Positions 1-6,889 of a stretch of 64,000 nucleotides of DNA are shown here, one piece after another. A program made the position numbers and the translations under genes. The notes beneath the pieces are model-generated. The model had not been told where the DNA came from, ran no database searches, and saw only the letters and a program-made list of their open reading frames with translations. Each line of letters opens with the position of its first letter. Within the stretch, counting starts at the first letter, position 1. This DNA comes from Faecalicatena orotica (GTDB taxonomy: Bacteria > Bacillota > Clostridia > Lachnospirales > Lachnospiraceae), in NCBI RefSeq assembly GCF_003149245.1, contig NZ_QGDL01000001.1, positions 461,089-525,088 of the forward strand, read 5' to 3'.

Positions 1-807
1 CTTCAAAGAATATTCCGAGCCCATTACGGATGCTCCAATGATCCCCCTTTCTTCTGCATCCTGAATGGCTTTTTTAATACGTTTTACCGCAAGGTCATAT
101 TCATCCCTGATATAGAAAAAGCCCTCTTTGGCCCCCACTGCAATTGCTGCAATTGCCAGGCCTTCAATAACAGAGTGGGGGTTTCCTTCCAGTATGGAGC
201 AGTCCATGAACGCTCCCGGATCTCCTTCATCCCCGTTGCATGCCACATATTTGGGAAAATTATCATACCTTTTCGCAGTCCGCCATTTCCGTCCTGCCGG
301 AAATCCCGCACCGCCCCTTCCCCTTATTCCGGATTTTTCCACCTCATCAATAATTTCATCCTGGGACATGGACACTGCTTTCCTTAATGCTTCATATCCC
401 CCCCTTTCCAGATAATCTCCGATATTCTCCGGGTCAATCTCCCCTACATCGCGCAGCACCATTTTATACTGATGTGCATAAAAAGGATTTTCTTCCTGGG
501 AGCGGACCGGCCTGCCGGAATCGTCTTTATACATCAGGCGTCCTATCTCTTCTTCCCCCAGTACACTTTTTTCGACGATCTCGTCTGAATCCTCCGGCTT
601 TACTTTATAGTATACCAGATTATCAGGCAGAATTTTAACAATTGGACCATTTTCACAAAAACCGTGACATCCTGTTGTCTTGATGTCTGCTATAACCTTA
701 GCATTTCCATTATGGCTTTTCACAGCCTGATTCAGGGCCTCAGCCACTTTCATGCTTCCATTGGCACGGCAGCCGGTGCCGCAGCAGATTAAGATCTGTT
801 TTTTCAC
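1..807 (-). CDS. NuoF-like NADH/FMN flavoprotein subunit (partial, runs off left edge)
   Basis: The first 269 codons are present. The start is the GTG at 805-807, directly after the TAA of the NuoE-like gene, so the two are translationally coupled. The N-terminal ~100 residues form a thioredoxin-like [2Fe-2S] ferredoxin domain (CCGTGC, then TTGCHGFC). The following part starts the 51-kDa complex I flavoprotein fold, with the glycine-rich NADH/FMN motif GRGGAGFPAGRKW and then CNGDEGDPGAFMD. This fused architecture is typical of HndC/HydB and of the Bfu-type bifurcating subunits, not of respiratory NuoF. Its role here is probably to exchange electrons between NAD(H) and the aldehyde oxidoreductase encoded upstream. 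The C-terminal [4Fe-4S] region lies outside the window. Confidence 0.88.
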   Translation of the reverse strand, partial: MKKQILICCGTGCRANGSMKVAEALNQAVKSHNGNAKVIADIKTTGCHGFCENGPIVKILPDNLVYYKVKPEDSDEIVEKSVLGEEEIGRLMYKDDSGRPVRSQEENPFYAHQYKMVLRDVGEIDPENIGDYLERGGYEALRKAVSMSQDEIIDEVEKSGIRGRGGAGFPAGRKWRTAKRYDNFPKYVACNGDEGDPGAFMDCSILEGNPHSVIEGLAIAAIAVGAKEGFFYIRDEYDLAVKRIKKAIQDAEERGIIGASVMGSEYSLK

Positions 808-1281
808 TTACTTCGCACCACCTTCCCGGACCGTCTGTATGATTCCTTTGAGCTTTTCCGGTGTTACCCTGCCATAATACACATCATCCACCACCAGTAC
901 CGGGGCCATCGCACAGGAACCAAGACAGTTTACCGTCTCAAAAGAAAAAAGACCGTCACTGGTCGTCTCTCCCGGTGAAATGCCAAGTTCCCTCTCCACC
1001 CCGTCTATCAGTGTGGATGCCCCGCGGATGTGGCATGCAGTCCCGTCACAGCACTTAATAATATGCTCTCCTTTCGGCACAAGACTTAATGCTTTATAAA
1101 AAGTAGCCATAGCATAAAGGGAAGACACCGGACATCCGAGGTACTTGGCAAGCGCATTAAGGCCTTCCCTCGGAATATACTGGTATCTCCTCTGCATATC
1201 CTGCATGATTGCCAGGGCATGTCTCTGACTGCACTCATAAGAGTGGATTAACTCTTCAATATTCTCTCTGGATACCTCCAA
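808..1281 (-). CDS. NuoE-like [2Fe-2S] thioredoxin-fold subunit
   Basis: This 157-residue protein belongs to the 24-kDa NuoE/HndA family. Four cysteines bind one [2Fe-2S] cluster: two in KCCDGTACHIRG and two in NCLGSCAMAP. The N-terminal helical region (residues 1-60) is standard for the family. It probably relays electrons with the NuoF-like partner encoded next to it. Translation starts at a TTG, well spaced from an AAGGTGG ribosome binding site. It lies 14 bp after the MoaD-like gene in the aldehyde oxidoreductase operon, so the partner enzyme is probably that oxidoreductase and not a hydrogenase; no hydrogenase subunit is seen in the window. Confidence 0.9.
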   Translation of the reverse strand: MEVSRENIEELIHSYECSQRHALAIMQDMQRRYQYIPREGLNALAKYLGCPVSSLYAMATFYKALSLVPKGEHIIKCCDGTACHIRGASTLIDGVERELGISPGETTSDGLFSFETVNCLGSCAMAPVLVVDDVYYGRVTPEKLKGIIQTVREGGAK

Positions 1282-1295
1282 TATTTACACCACCT

Positions 1296-1571
1296 TTATC
1301 CCCCTGCTACAACCGGAAAAATAGACACAATATCTGAAGGCACCAGTTTTGCATGGATTCCTCCCAGATGTGCCACATGTCTTCCGTTCACAAGGATAAT
1401 AATCTCTTCTCCTAAATCTTCCCCATCCGGCGAAAGCATCTTCCCGCGAAGTTTGTCTCCATATTTATCGCACAGTGCATGTGCAAGCTGATAAATATCT
1501 TCCTGATAAGGGAAATCCGTTATCTTACAGCCGGTATAATCACGTAGATATGCAAAAAATTTTATCTGCAT
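1296..1571 (-). CDS. MoaD/ThiS-like sulfur carrier protein
   Basis: This 91-residue ubiquitin-like protein starts MQIKFFAYLRDYTG and ends in the diagnostic di-glycine (PVVAGG). In MoaD/ThiS proteins this tail is adenylated and then thiocarboxylated by a MoeB/ThiF-type enzyme. It probably supplies dithiolene sulfur for the pterin cofactor of the neighbouring oxidoreductase. A longer frame starts at 1628, but the start at 1571 has an AAAGGA ribosome site 7 bases away and gives the normal MoaD length. A dedicated E1-like activating domain is encoded just upstream of the operon (4174-5355). Confidence 0.85.
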   Translation of the reverse strand: MQIKFFAYLRDYTGCKITDFPYQEDIYQLAHALCDKYGDKLRGKMLSPDGEDLGEEIIILVNGRHVAHLGGIHAKLVPSDIVSIFPVVAGG

Positions 1572-1634
1572 TTTCTGTCCTTTCTTTTTGGGGAAGGACA
1601 GCCTTCCCCAAATACAGCGATCCGGCATTCTGGA

Positions 1635-3437
1635 TTACAGCCCAAGTTCCCGGTCTTTCTCAGCCGTGGGAACACCGTCTGTATCCCAGCCTCTTACCCG
1701 GTAGTATTCTTCCAGCATGGTATGAAGTTCATTTACCTTACCCTGTGCCGGTCCTTCCGGAAGCTGTTCTCTTAAAAGCCGTGGAGGCAGAGTATCCTTT
1801 TCTACTCCTGCAGCCAGATTGAATTTCTTCTCCAGATTCCACACACGTTCTCCCTTTAATAAGATATCCGCATCTGATTCGTCACTTCCGACTGCTTCCC
1901 TGTACTGGGCTGCAACTTCCGGAAGACCAATTGCAAAGGAAGTGAACAGGCAGATTCCTACAGAGTCTATTAAGGCAGTCAGGTCCTGGAAAATCTTCAG
2001 CATTCCTGCTTTTCCCTCTGTCACAAGAGGATCCATCTTTGTTGGAAGGCCTAATACTTCCGGCGATGTCATATATCCGCGTACATGGCAGCCGCCCCGG
2101 TTGGACGTTGCATATTCCAGACCGATTCCCTGCATTGCCCTTCCGTCATATGCCGGCATTTCCTGTTTCTTTACAGACATTGACAGTTCCGGATGTCCGT
2201 ATTTTTCTGCCAGCCTGTAAGAACCTAGTGCCAGCTGCGCTCCAAAGCCTTCGTTTTTGCCGGTCAGCTCTGCAAGCTTCACCATAGTGGCGGCATCGCC
2301 AAAGCGGATGGCAATTCCACCGGTATCTGCTTCTGTAAGGTGGCCTGCTTCAAATAATTCCATAGCACAGGCTATGGTCGCACCCAGCGTAATCGGGTCA
2401 AAACCATATTCATTGCAAATAAAGTTCGCTTTGCATACTGCTTCCAGATCATCAATGCCGCAGTCTGCCCCAAAAGACCATCCTGCCTCATATTCCGGCC
2501 CTTCCCCTCTTGATTTGAAGGGACCGTCAGGAATATCAACGACACGCCCACATCCAATACAACAGCCAAAGCAGCCCTTATTCCGAACCAGATATTTCTC
2601 TGCCAGCGTCTCGCCGGAAATATTGTCTGCATCTGCAAATACGGAGCCGTCGCGGCCATTGCGCAGAGGCAGTGCACCGGACTCATTGATAATATTGACC
2701 AGAATCTCTGTCCCGTAAGCTCCGAGCCCCTCTCCTGTTACCGGGTGTGCCTTCAGCATTTTACGGGCATTGGTAATCGCATCCATAAAACCTTCCGGAC
2801 GGGCTACACGGATAGATTTTGTACCTTTCACTACAACTGCCTTTAACTTCTTGCTTCCCATTACAGCTCCCAGGCCTCCCCTTCCGGCTGCGCGGTGTTT
2901 ATCATTCATAACGCCTGCATACAGGCAGAGATTCTCACCCGCAGGTCCGATACAGGATACCCGGAAGGAAGCCCCGCATCTTTTGTTCAGTTCGTCTGTT
3001 GTCTCAAAAACTGTCCTGCCCCACAGATCTCTGGCATCTCTAAGTTCCACTGTATCGTCATTAATATACAGATAAACCGGATGGTCACTGGCACCTTCAA
3101 ATATAATGCCGTCATATCCTGCATACTTTAGTTCCGGTCCAAAATGCCCGCCCGAGTTGGCTGCACCAATTGTACCGGTAAGAGGCGCCTTAGCTACTAC
3201 CTCGTACCGGCCGCCGCAGGAAGCCGCTGTTCCGGTCAAAGGCCCTGTCATAAAAATAAGCTTGTTATCCGGGCCAAGCGGTTCTACTTTTGGGTCAGCC
3301 TCGTCACAGAAATACTTTGTCCCCAGTCCTCTGGCTCCTACAAAATCTTTGGCCGCCGTCATATTCAGCGGTTCTTTCGTTATCTTCCCACATGCCAGAT
3401 CCACTCTCAATATTTGTCCCATATATCCGTTCATCAT
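1635..3437 (-). CDS. aor: Tungsten-type aldehyde ferredoxin oxidoreductase (AOR/WOR large subunit)
   Basis: This 600-residue protein has the full AOR layout: an N-terminal cofactor-binding beta domain ([10 protein letters not shown], then [10 protein letters not shown]) and C-terminal helical domains. The [4Fe-4S] ligands are visible as C289, C292 and C296 (CFGCCIGC) and C496 ([10 protein letters not shown]). The family oxidises aldehydes to carboxylic acids with a bis-pterin tungsten (or molybdenum) cofactor and low-potential electron acceptors. The start overlaps the ferredoxin stop (ATGATG). The NuoE/NuoF-like genes downstream suggest a multi-subunit WOR that can pass electrons to NAD as well as ferredoxin; this is inference. 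The physiological aldehyde cannot be told from sequence. Confidence 0.93.
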   Translation of the reverse strand: MMNGYMGQILRVDLACGKITKEPLNMTAAKDFVGARGLGTKYFCDEADPKVEPLGPDNKLIFMTGPLTGTAASCGGRYEVVAKAPLTGTIGAANSGGHFGPELKYAGYDGIIFEGASDHPVYLYINDDTVELRDARDLWGRTVFETTDELNKRCGASFRVSCIGPAGENLCLYAGVMNDKHRAAGRGGLGAVMGSKKLKAVVVKGTKSIRVARPEGFMDAITNARKMLKAHPVTGEGLGAYGTEILVNIINESGALPLRNGRDGSVFADADNISGETLAEKYLVRNKGCFGCCIGCGRVVDIPDGPFKSRGEGPEYEAGWSFGADCGIDDLEAVCKANFICNEYGFDPITLGATIACAMELFEAGHLTEADTGGIAIRFGDAATMVKLAELTGKNEGFGAQLALGSYRLAEKYGHPELSMSVKKQEMPAYDGRAMQGIGLEYATSNRGGCHVRGYMTSPEVLGLPTKMDPLVTEGKAGMLKIFQDLTALIDSVGICLFTSFAIGLPEVAAQYREAVGSDESDADILLKGERVWNLEKKFNLAAGVEKDTLPPRLLREQLPEGPAQGKVNELHTMLEEYYRVRGWDTDGVPTAEKDRELGL

Positions 3438-3913
3438 GCTTTTGCCTCCTCTCCAAATACATCTTTAAAGTGGTCAGCAACTGCACGCCTTCTGTCAATC
3501 CCTTCTTCCGGGTCTTCATATGTAATAGCTCCGGTAGGACAGAATTCCGCACATTTTGGTTCTCCGCCGCACAGGTCACATTTATGTACCTGCCGCCGTT
3601 CCGTGTTAAATCCAATATTGCCAAGAGGACACGCATTCATACACATCTTGCACCCAATGCATTTATCTGCGTTAATCACAACTGCATCTTTGTCGTCCCG
3701 TGAGATCGCGCCAACCGGACACACTTCCAGACAACAGGGGTCTTCACACTGCATACACATAACGGGGATGCTGATAGCTGCCTCCTCATATGACATGACA
3801 CTTACATTGGCAAATCTCGGATTAAACGCACCGTTGTGGCCAAAGGAACAGACCAGTTCACATGTTCTGCACCCCAGACATTTTTCGGGTTTAATCAATA
3901 GCTGTTTCCCCAT
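3434..3913 (-). CDS. Polyferredoxin-like electron-transfer subunit of the aldehyde oxidoreductase (WorS/AorA-like)
   Basis: This 159-residue protein has four cysteine groups ([49 protein letters not shown]), enough for four [4Fe-4S] clusters as in DmsB/HycB-type subunits. No signal peptide is seen, so it should be cytoplasmic. It is the first gene of the operon and overlaps the AOR start, as expected for a stable small subunit that wires the tungsten site to other electron carriers. A strong AAGGAGG site lies 7 bases before the ATG. The leader upstream is highly structured (see 3941-4087). Confidence 0.9.
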   Translation of the reverse strand: MGKQLLIKPEKCLGCRTCELVCSFGHNGAFNPRFANVSVMSYEEAAISIPVMCMQCEDPCCLEVCPVGAISRDDKDAVVINADKCIGCKMCMNACPLGNIGFNTERRQVHKCDLCGGEPKCAEFCPTGAITYEDPEEGIDRRRAVADHFKDVFGEEAKA

Positions 3914-3940
3914 GTTTCAAATACCTCCTTTTCTACACAG

Positions 3941-3977
3941 AAAAATCCATTATCATACCTACCGATATAATAATGGA
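3941..3977 (-). terminator. Leader terminator that competes with the riboswitch closing stem
   Basis: On the minus strand, TCCATTAT (3977-3970) pairs perfectly with ATAATGGA (3953-3946) and is followed at once by five T (3945-3941), the form of an intrinsic terminator. Its 5' arm reuses the 3' arm of the RNA closing stem (GGAGT-CC-ATTA), so the two helices exclude each other. Formation of the closing stem should therefore prevent termination and allow expression, which would make the element an ON switch for an enzyme that uses the cofactor. The ribosome site of the first gene follows about 20 bases later. Confidence 0.65.
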
Positions 3978-4087
3978 CTCCTTCGCAATCAGGCAGGCAC
4001 CCCTGTTCCCAGTGATACCCATTGGTCCTGCTTTCCCGTATATCTTTCGGCTCCATACGTCGGAAATGCAGGACTCGGAGTTTATTA
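3971..4087 (-). ncRNA. Structured leader RNA, candidate Moco/Tuco-type riboswitch
   Basis: The minus-strand leader of the aldehyde oxidoreductase operon folds by inspection into a multi-helix junction. The closing stem pairs TAAT-AA-ACTCC (4087-4077) with GGAGT-CC-ATTA (3981-3971). A long arm pairs GTCCTGC (4074-4068) with GCAGGAC (4031-4025), continued inward by TTTCC/GGGAA. A third hairpin pairs GGGTATC (4020-4014) with GGTGCCT and is capped by CTG-GGAA-CAG, a GNRA tetraloop (4012-4003). RNAs of the Moco/Tuco class precede cofactor synthesis and enzyme genes and often carry a GNRA loop; the gene context matches. Assignment to that class is inference, because the consensus could not be aligned. 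Confidence 0.6.
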
Positions 4088-4106
4088 ATTTGTTCTTATA
4101 CATAGT

Positions 4107-4136
4107 ATAATATATGTTCACAGAAAATGCCATCAA
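4107..4136 (-). promoter_or_regulatory. Promoter of the aldehyde oxidoreductase operon
   Basis: Minus-strand TTGATG (4136-4131) and TATTAT (4112-4107) are separated by 18 bases, a fair sigma-A promoter placed just before the structured leader. Transcription would start near 4100, so the whole candidate riboswitch would be in the transcript. Confidence 0.5.
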
Positions 4137-4173
4137 AAAACTTCTTTTTTTGTATAATTTTATGTATTTTTAA

Positions 4174-5355
4174 CTATTTTTCGTTATTTTTTTGACAATT
4201 ATATACATTTCTACACACCATACACTCCGGGTTCTTTTTTACTGGAAGCTCTTCCAGTGTTCCATATACTCCATCATAGCTTAAGACCGTTCCGCCTTTT
4301 ATCGGAATCCCCGCAAGATACTGCAGGGCAAACTGTGCTTCCAGGGCACCCACGACCATTGTGGTCGTTCCAAGGGAGCTGCTTGTGCGGGAGGGTTCTT
4401 TTCCTTCCGGGTTGATACACGCCAGACAGGGGCATTCATTCCCGAGAATTGCTGTTACTGTACCATAAAAACCATCGACAGCCCCGTCAATCAAAGGCTT
4501 CCCTGAAGAAACAGCGGTTCTGTTGATCAGAAGCCTCGTCGATATACGGTCAACTGCCGCAATCACCAAATCATAATTGTTTATAATAGAACTTCCATTT
4601 TCTTCTGTAAACCATTCCGGATAGATGTCCGTCTGACAGTCCGGACGGAATGCACTTACCCATCTTCCGGCACATTCTGCCTTGTTTTTTCCTAAATCTA
4701 AAGGGCTGTAAAGAAACTGCCTGTTCAGGTTGGTCTCTTCCACTACGTCCCCGTCCATAATACCAATACGCCCCACGCCGGCTTCTGAAAGCGCTGTCAG
4801 TACCGGACAGCCAAGACCTCCTGCTCCAATAACAAGGACGGAAGAATTACAAAAGGCTTCCTGTTCTTTCCTTCCGATGGAAGGAACCATCATCTGTCTC
4901 TCATAGCGGTTCCAATTGTAACCACACTGAACTTTGTCACCAATATGTATCTCACCATCTGAGACTGCCGATGCATACCAGCAGGAATCTTTCAGCATAC
5001 AGTCCATATGTTCCCTGCAGCGTGCGCACTCTTTAAAACAGCGCTTTTTGCCTTCCACTGCAAGCACTGCCCCTCCGGCTTTTAATCTCGGTCCCGGTAT
5101 GCTGCCTCCCTTGGTATCTATTACGATATTAGCCTTAAACCTTCCGAAGCATAAGCCCTCCACTTCCTGTGCCTGCATCCATTCATATGCATCCCTCGTC
5201 ATAATGCTGATCTGCCTGTCTTTGTCAAAACAGTGGCGGTCTCCTTCAATCCCCCTGCCTTTTAAAACTTTCACAGCATCCTTTTCGATGCCGGGCTTCC
5301 CCCTTTCTTCAAATATCCGCAATCCGCTGACTTCCTGCTCTTTCATTACAGGCAC
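4174..5355 (-). CDS. MOSC domain - MoeB/ThiF (E1-like) fusion protein
   Basis: This 393-residue protein joins two cofactor-maturation domains. Residues ~1-145 are a MOSC domain, like those of MoaB/YiiM-type and Moco sulfurase proteins (KGRGIEGDRHC, FGRFKANIVI, GDKVQCG), with extra cysteines. Residues ~150-390 are a MoeB/ThiF/HesA adenylyltransferase with the nucleotide loop VIGAGGLGCP, the DGDVVEETNLNRQ segment, and zinc cysteine pairs CPCLAC and CMVC. E1-like domains adenylate the GG tail of MoaD/ThiS proteins; such a substrate is encoded at 1296-1571. The fusion probably serves tungsten or molybdenum pterin assembly or sulfuration. It has its own promoter, 260 bp upstream of the AOR operon and in the same direction. 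Confidence 0.88.
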   Translation of the reverse strand: MPVMKEQEVSGLRIFEERGKPGIEKDAVKVLKGRGIEGDRHCFDKDRQISIMTRDAYEWMQAQEVEGLCFGRFKANIVIDTKGGSIPGPRLKAGGAVLAVEGKKRCFKECARCREHMDCMLKDSCWYASAVSDGEIHIGDKVQCGYNWNRYERQMMVPSIGRKEQEAFCNSSVLVIGAGGLGCPVLTALSEAGVGRIGIMDGDVVEETNLNRQFLYSPLDLGKNKAECAGRWVSAFRPDCQTDIYPEWFTEENGSSIINNYDLVIAAVDRISTRLLINRTAVSSGKPLIDGAVDGFYGTVTAILGNECPCLACINPEGKEPSRTSSSLGTTTMVVGALEAQFALQYLAGIPIKGGTVLSYDGVYGTLEELPVKKNPECMVCRNVYNCQKNNEK

Positions 5356-5397
5356 CTCCGATCAATATATCATTATTCATGGTATTATCATATCCAA

Positions 5398-5426
5398 ATT
5401 ATACAATGTTTTATATGCAAAGTAAA
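5398..5426 (-). promoter_or_regulatory. Promoter of the MOSC-MoeB gene
   Basis: On the minus strand, TTTACT (5426-5421) and a perfect TATAAT (5403-5398) lie 17 bases apart, about 40 bases before the start codon. Confidence 0.6.
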
Positions 5427-5461
5427 CGAAGGTATCCTATGTGGAGAGAATGCAGAATTTA

Positions 5462-6403
5462 CTATATTTTATTTTTCTCAATAAATTCTGTGATATATGC
5501 ATGCAATTGCTCTAAAGCCATTTTCTCGACAGGATAATGACTTCCGTTTTCCAGCCTCTTTATAGTCACTGGGACGTTCCTGATTCTGTTCAAAAAAGGT
5601 TCGCTCAGATAAAGCGGGGTCCATTTGTCATTTTCAGGCTGTGTCAGCAAAACCGGACAGATATCAAATTTTTCCGGCTCTGTTTCTGGCTGGTAAGTCA
5701 TGTAAGAATGAATAAATTTCATTGGTACACGGTTCCCCGCAGATGATGGATCTGACAGCATTTCTTTCAGACAGTTTTCATTATTGCAAAGTGCTGACAT
5801 TTTAGAGCAGACGGACATTTTCATCTTCATGCCTCCCATGCCTGTCTTTACAGCCAGCCCTGCAAGAGGGGTTCCCATATGTGACCAGAAAGCATTATTC
5901 GCTGTTTCATTTCGGACCAGTTGGCTTCTCTGATCCAGAAATGTCATGCCTATGATTCCTTTTACCTTTTTGTTTTTGCATGCAGCATGGTAAGTCTCCA
6001 TCCCACCCGCAGATAAACCATAGAGAAAAACCGGGCGGGAATCTCTGGTTAATTCGTAGTCTATATAGTCACTTCCAAGCTGCACCCAATCGTCGTAGCT
6101 AATCGTTTTCTTCTGTTTTATCTCTGTAACGCCATACAGGGGCATATCAATTGCAATCACTTCATATCCATCGATAGCAAGCGGTCTGCCTATGATTGTA
6201 GTCATTTGACGGCCATTCGTTCCGACTCCATGAAATAAAATGATCTTAACTTTTGCATCCGGATTTCTGTATGCATCCAAGTGAACGTTATTCCCATGCC
6301 AGTCCCAGTGTTCCTCCTGTGGCAGAAATTTTCCTTTAAAATGAAATTCCTCGGGAAGGTAAGACATGATTTTCTCCCAGCTTTTTTGTTCTGAATAATC
6401 CAT
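5462..6403 (-). CDS. Alpha/beta hydrolase
   Basis: This 313-residue protein has the alpha/beta hydrolase signs: oxyanion HGVG, nucleophile elbow GLSAGG with the catalytic serine, an acidic residue in QPENDKWTP and a late histidine in NGSHYP. No signal peptide or membrane segment is seen, so it is a cytosolic esterase, lipase or peptidase of unknown substrate. The start at 6403 (MDYSEQ) has an AAAAGGAGA site; a longer frame to 6466 lacks one. It lies 82 bp downstream of an ArsR-type repressor gene, and a copy of the shared palindrome sits just before its start, so the pair probably forms a ligand- or stress-inducible unit. Confidence 0.82.
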   Translation of the reverse strand: MDYSEQKSWEKIMSYLPEEFHFKGKFLPQEEHWDWHGNNVHLDAYRNPDAKVKIILFHGVGTNGRQMTTIIGRPLAIDGYEVIAIDMPLYGVTEIKQKKTISYDDWVQLGSDYIDYELTRDSRPVFLYGLSAGGMETYHAACKNKKVKGIIGMTFLDQRSQLVRNETANNAFWSHMGTPLAGLAVKTGMGGMKMKMSVCSKMSALCNNENCLKEMLSDPSSAGNRVPMKFIHSYMTYQPETEPEKFDICPVLLTQPENDKWTPLYLSEPFLNRIRNVPVTIKRLENGSHYPVEKMALEQLHAYITEFIEKNKI

Positions 6404-6427
6404 ACAATGTTCTCCTTTTATTTTTAT

Positions 6428-6447
6428 AAGTTTAAACATATAAACTT
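6428..6447. promoter_or_regulatory. Operator palindrome upstream of the hydrolase
   Basis: AAGTTTAAACATATAAACTT is an inverted repeat 25 bases before the hydrolase start. On the minus strand its core GTTTATATGTTTAAAC (16 bases) is identical to the site upstream of the ArsR-type gene (6818-6833). It is probably a binding site for that repressor. Confidence 0.65.
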
Positions 6448-6485
6448 GTTTTGTGAAAGATAACACCTCACAATGGAGGTGTTCT

Positions 6486-6797
6486 TTACTTCATTTGCTC
6501 AATATCCTTTTCGATAGATGCAGTCAGATTTTTCAACTGGTCAAGTGCGGTCTTCAAATTCAACTGATAGTATCTTTCTTTTCCTTCCTGACGGACCATT
6601 ACTAATCCGGTATCCAGCAGTAATTTCAGATGGTGTGATACTGCCGGACGGGACAATGATAACTTTTCAGTAAGTGAAGATACACTTAACTCACGGTTTT
6701 CAAACAAAAGCTGTGTAATCTCCTGACGTCTCTCATCCTGAAGCATTGAAAATATAGGAGCACATTCCTTCATGTAAAGCATCGTCTTCTTACTCAT
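6486..6797 (-). CDS. ArsR-family winged-helix repressor
   Basis: This 103-residue protein has an ArsR/SmtB winged helix: helix-turn-helix LTEKLSLSRPAVSHHLKLL (~residues 42-60) and wing RQEGKERYYQLN. The metal-binding cysteine pair of ArsR or CadC (ELCVCDL) is absent, so it is not an obvious metal sensor and belongs to the broad group that responds to organic ligands or stress. It is transcribed ahead of the alpha/beta hydrolase. A perfect palindrome lies between its promoter and start, which suggests autoregulation. Start: ATG 7 bases after AAAAGGAGA. Confidence 0.88.
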   Translation of the reverse strand: MSKKTMLYMKECAPIFSMLQDERRQEITQLLFENRELSVSSLTEKLSLSRPAVSHHLKLLLDTGLVMVRQEGKERYYQLNLKTALDQLKNLTASIEKDIEQMK

Positions 6798-6816
6798 AGG
6801 TTCTCCTTTTGATATA

Positions 6817-6840
6817 GGTTTATATGTTTAAACATATATT
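6817..6840. promoter_or_regulatory. Operator palindrome upstream of the ArsR-type gene
   Basis: This site contains the perfect 16-base palindrome ATATGTTTAAACATAT and shares the 16-mer GTTTATATGTTTAAAC with the site at 6428-6447. It lies 20 bases before the repressor start, as expected for autorepression. Confidence 0.65.
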
Positions 6841-6889
6841 AGCATCTTATCATATAAAAATCAAGACGGTGATAAAAAATCATTCATTT

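Noticed and set aside
808-1281. Subunit of a NAD-linked hydrogenase
   Set aside because: The NuoE-like gene is in an operon with the aldehyde oxidoreductase and no hydrogenase subunit is seen; the left edge limits certainty.
4040-4058. Canonical 11-nt GNRA tetraloop receptor in the leader RNA
   Set aside because: TATGG is present on the minus strand, but the CCTAAG partner strand is not, so a classic receptor cannot be claimed.
3144-4088. A 314-codon open frame on the plus strand across the AOR, ferredoxin and leader region
   Set aside because: It is antisense to genes with complete family motifs, has no ribosome site, and its translation resembles no protein.
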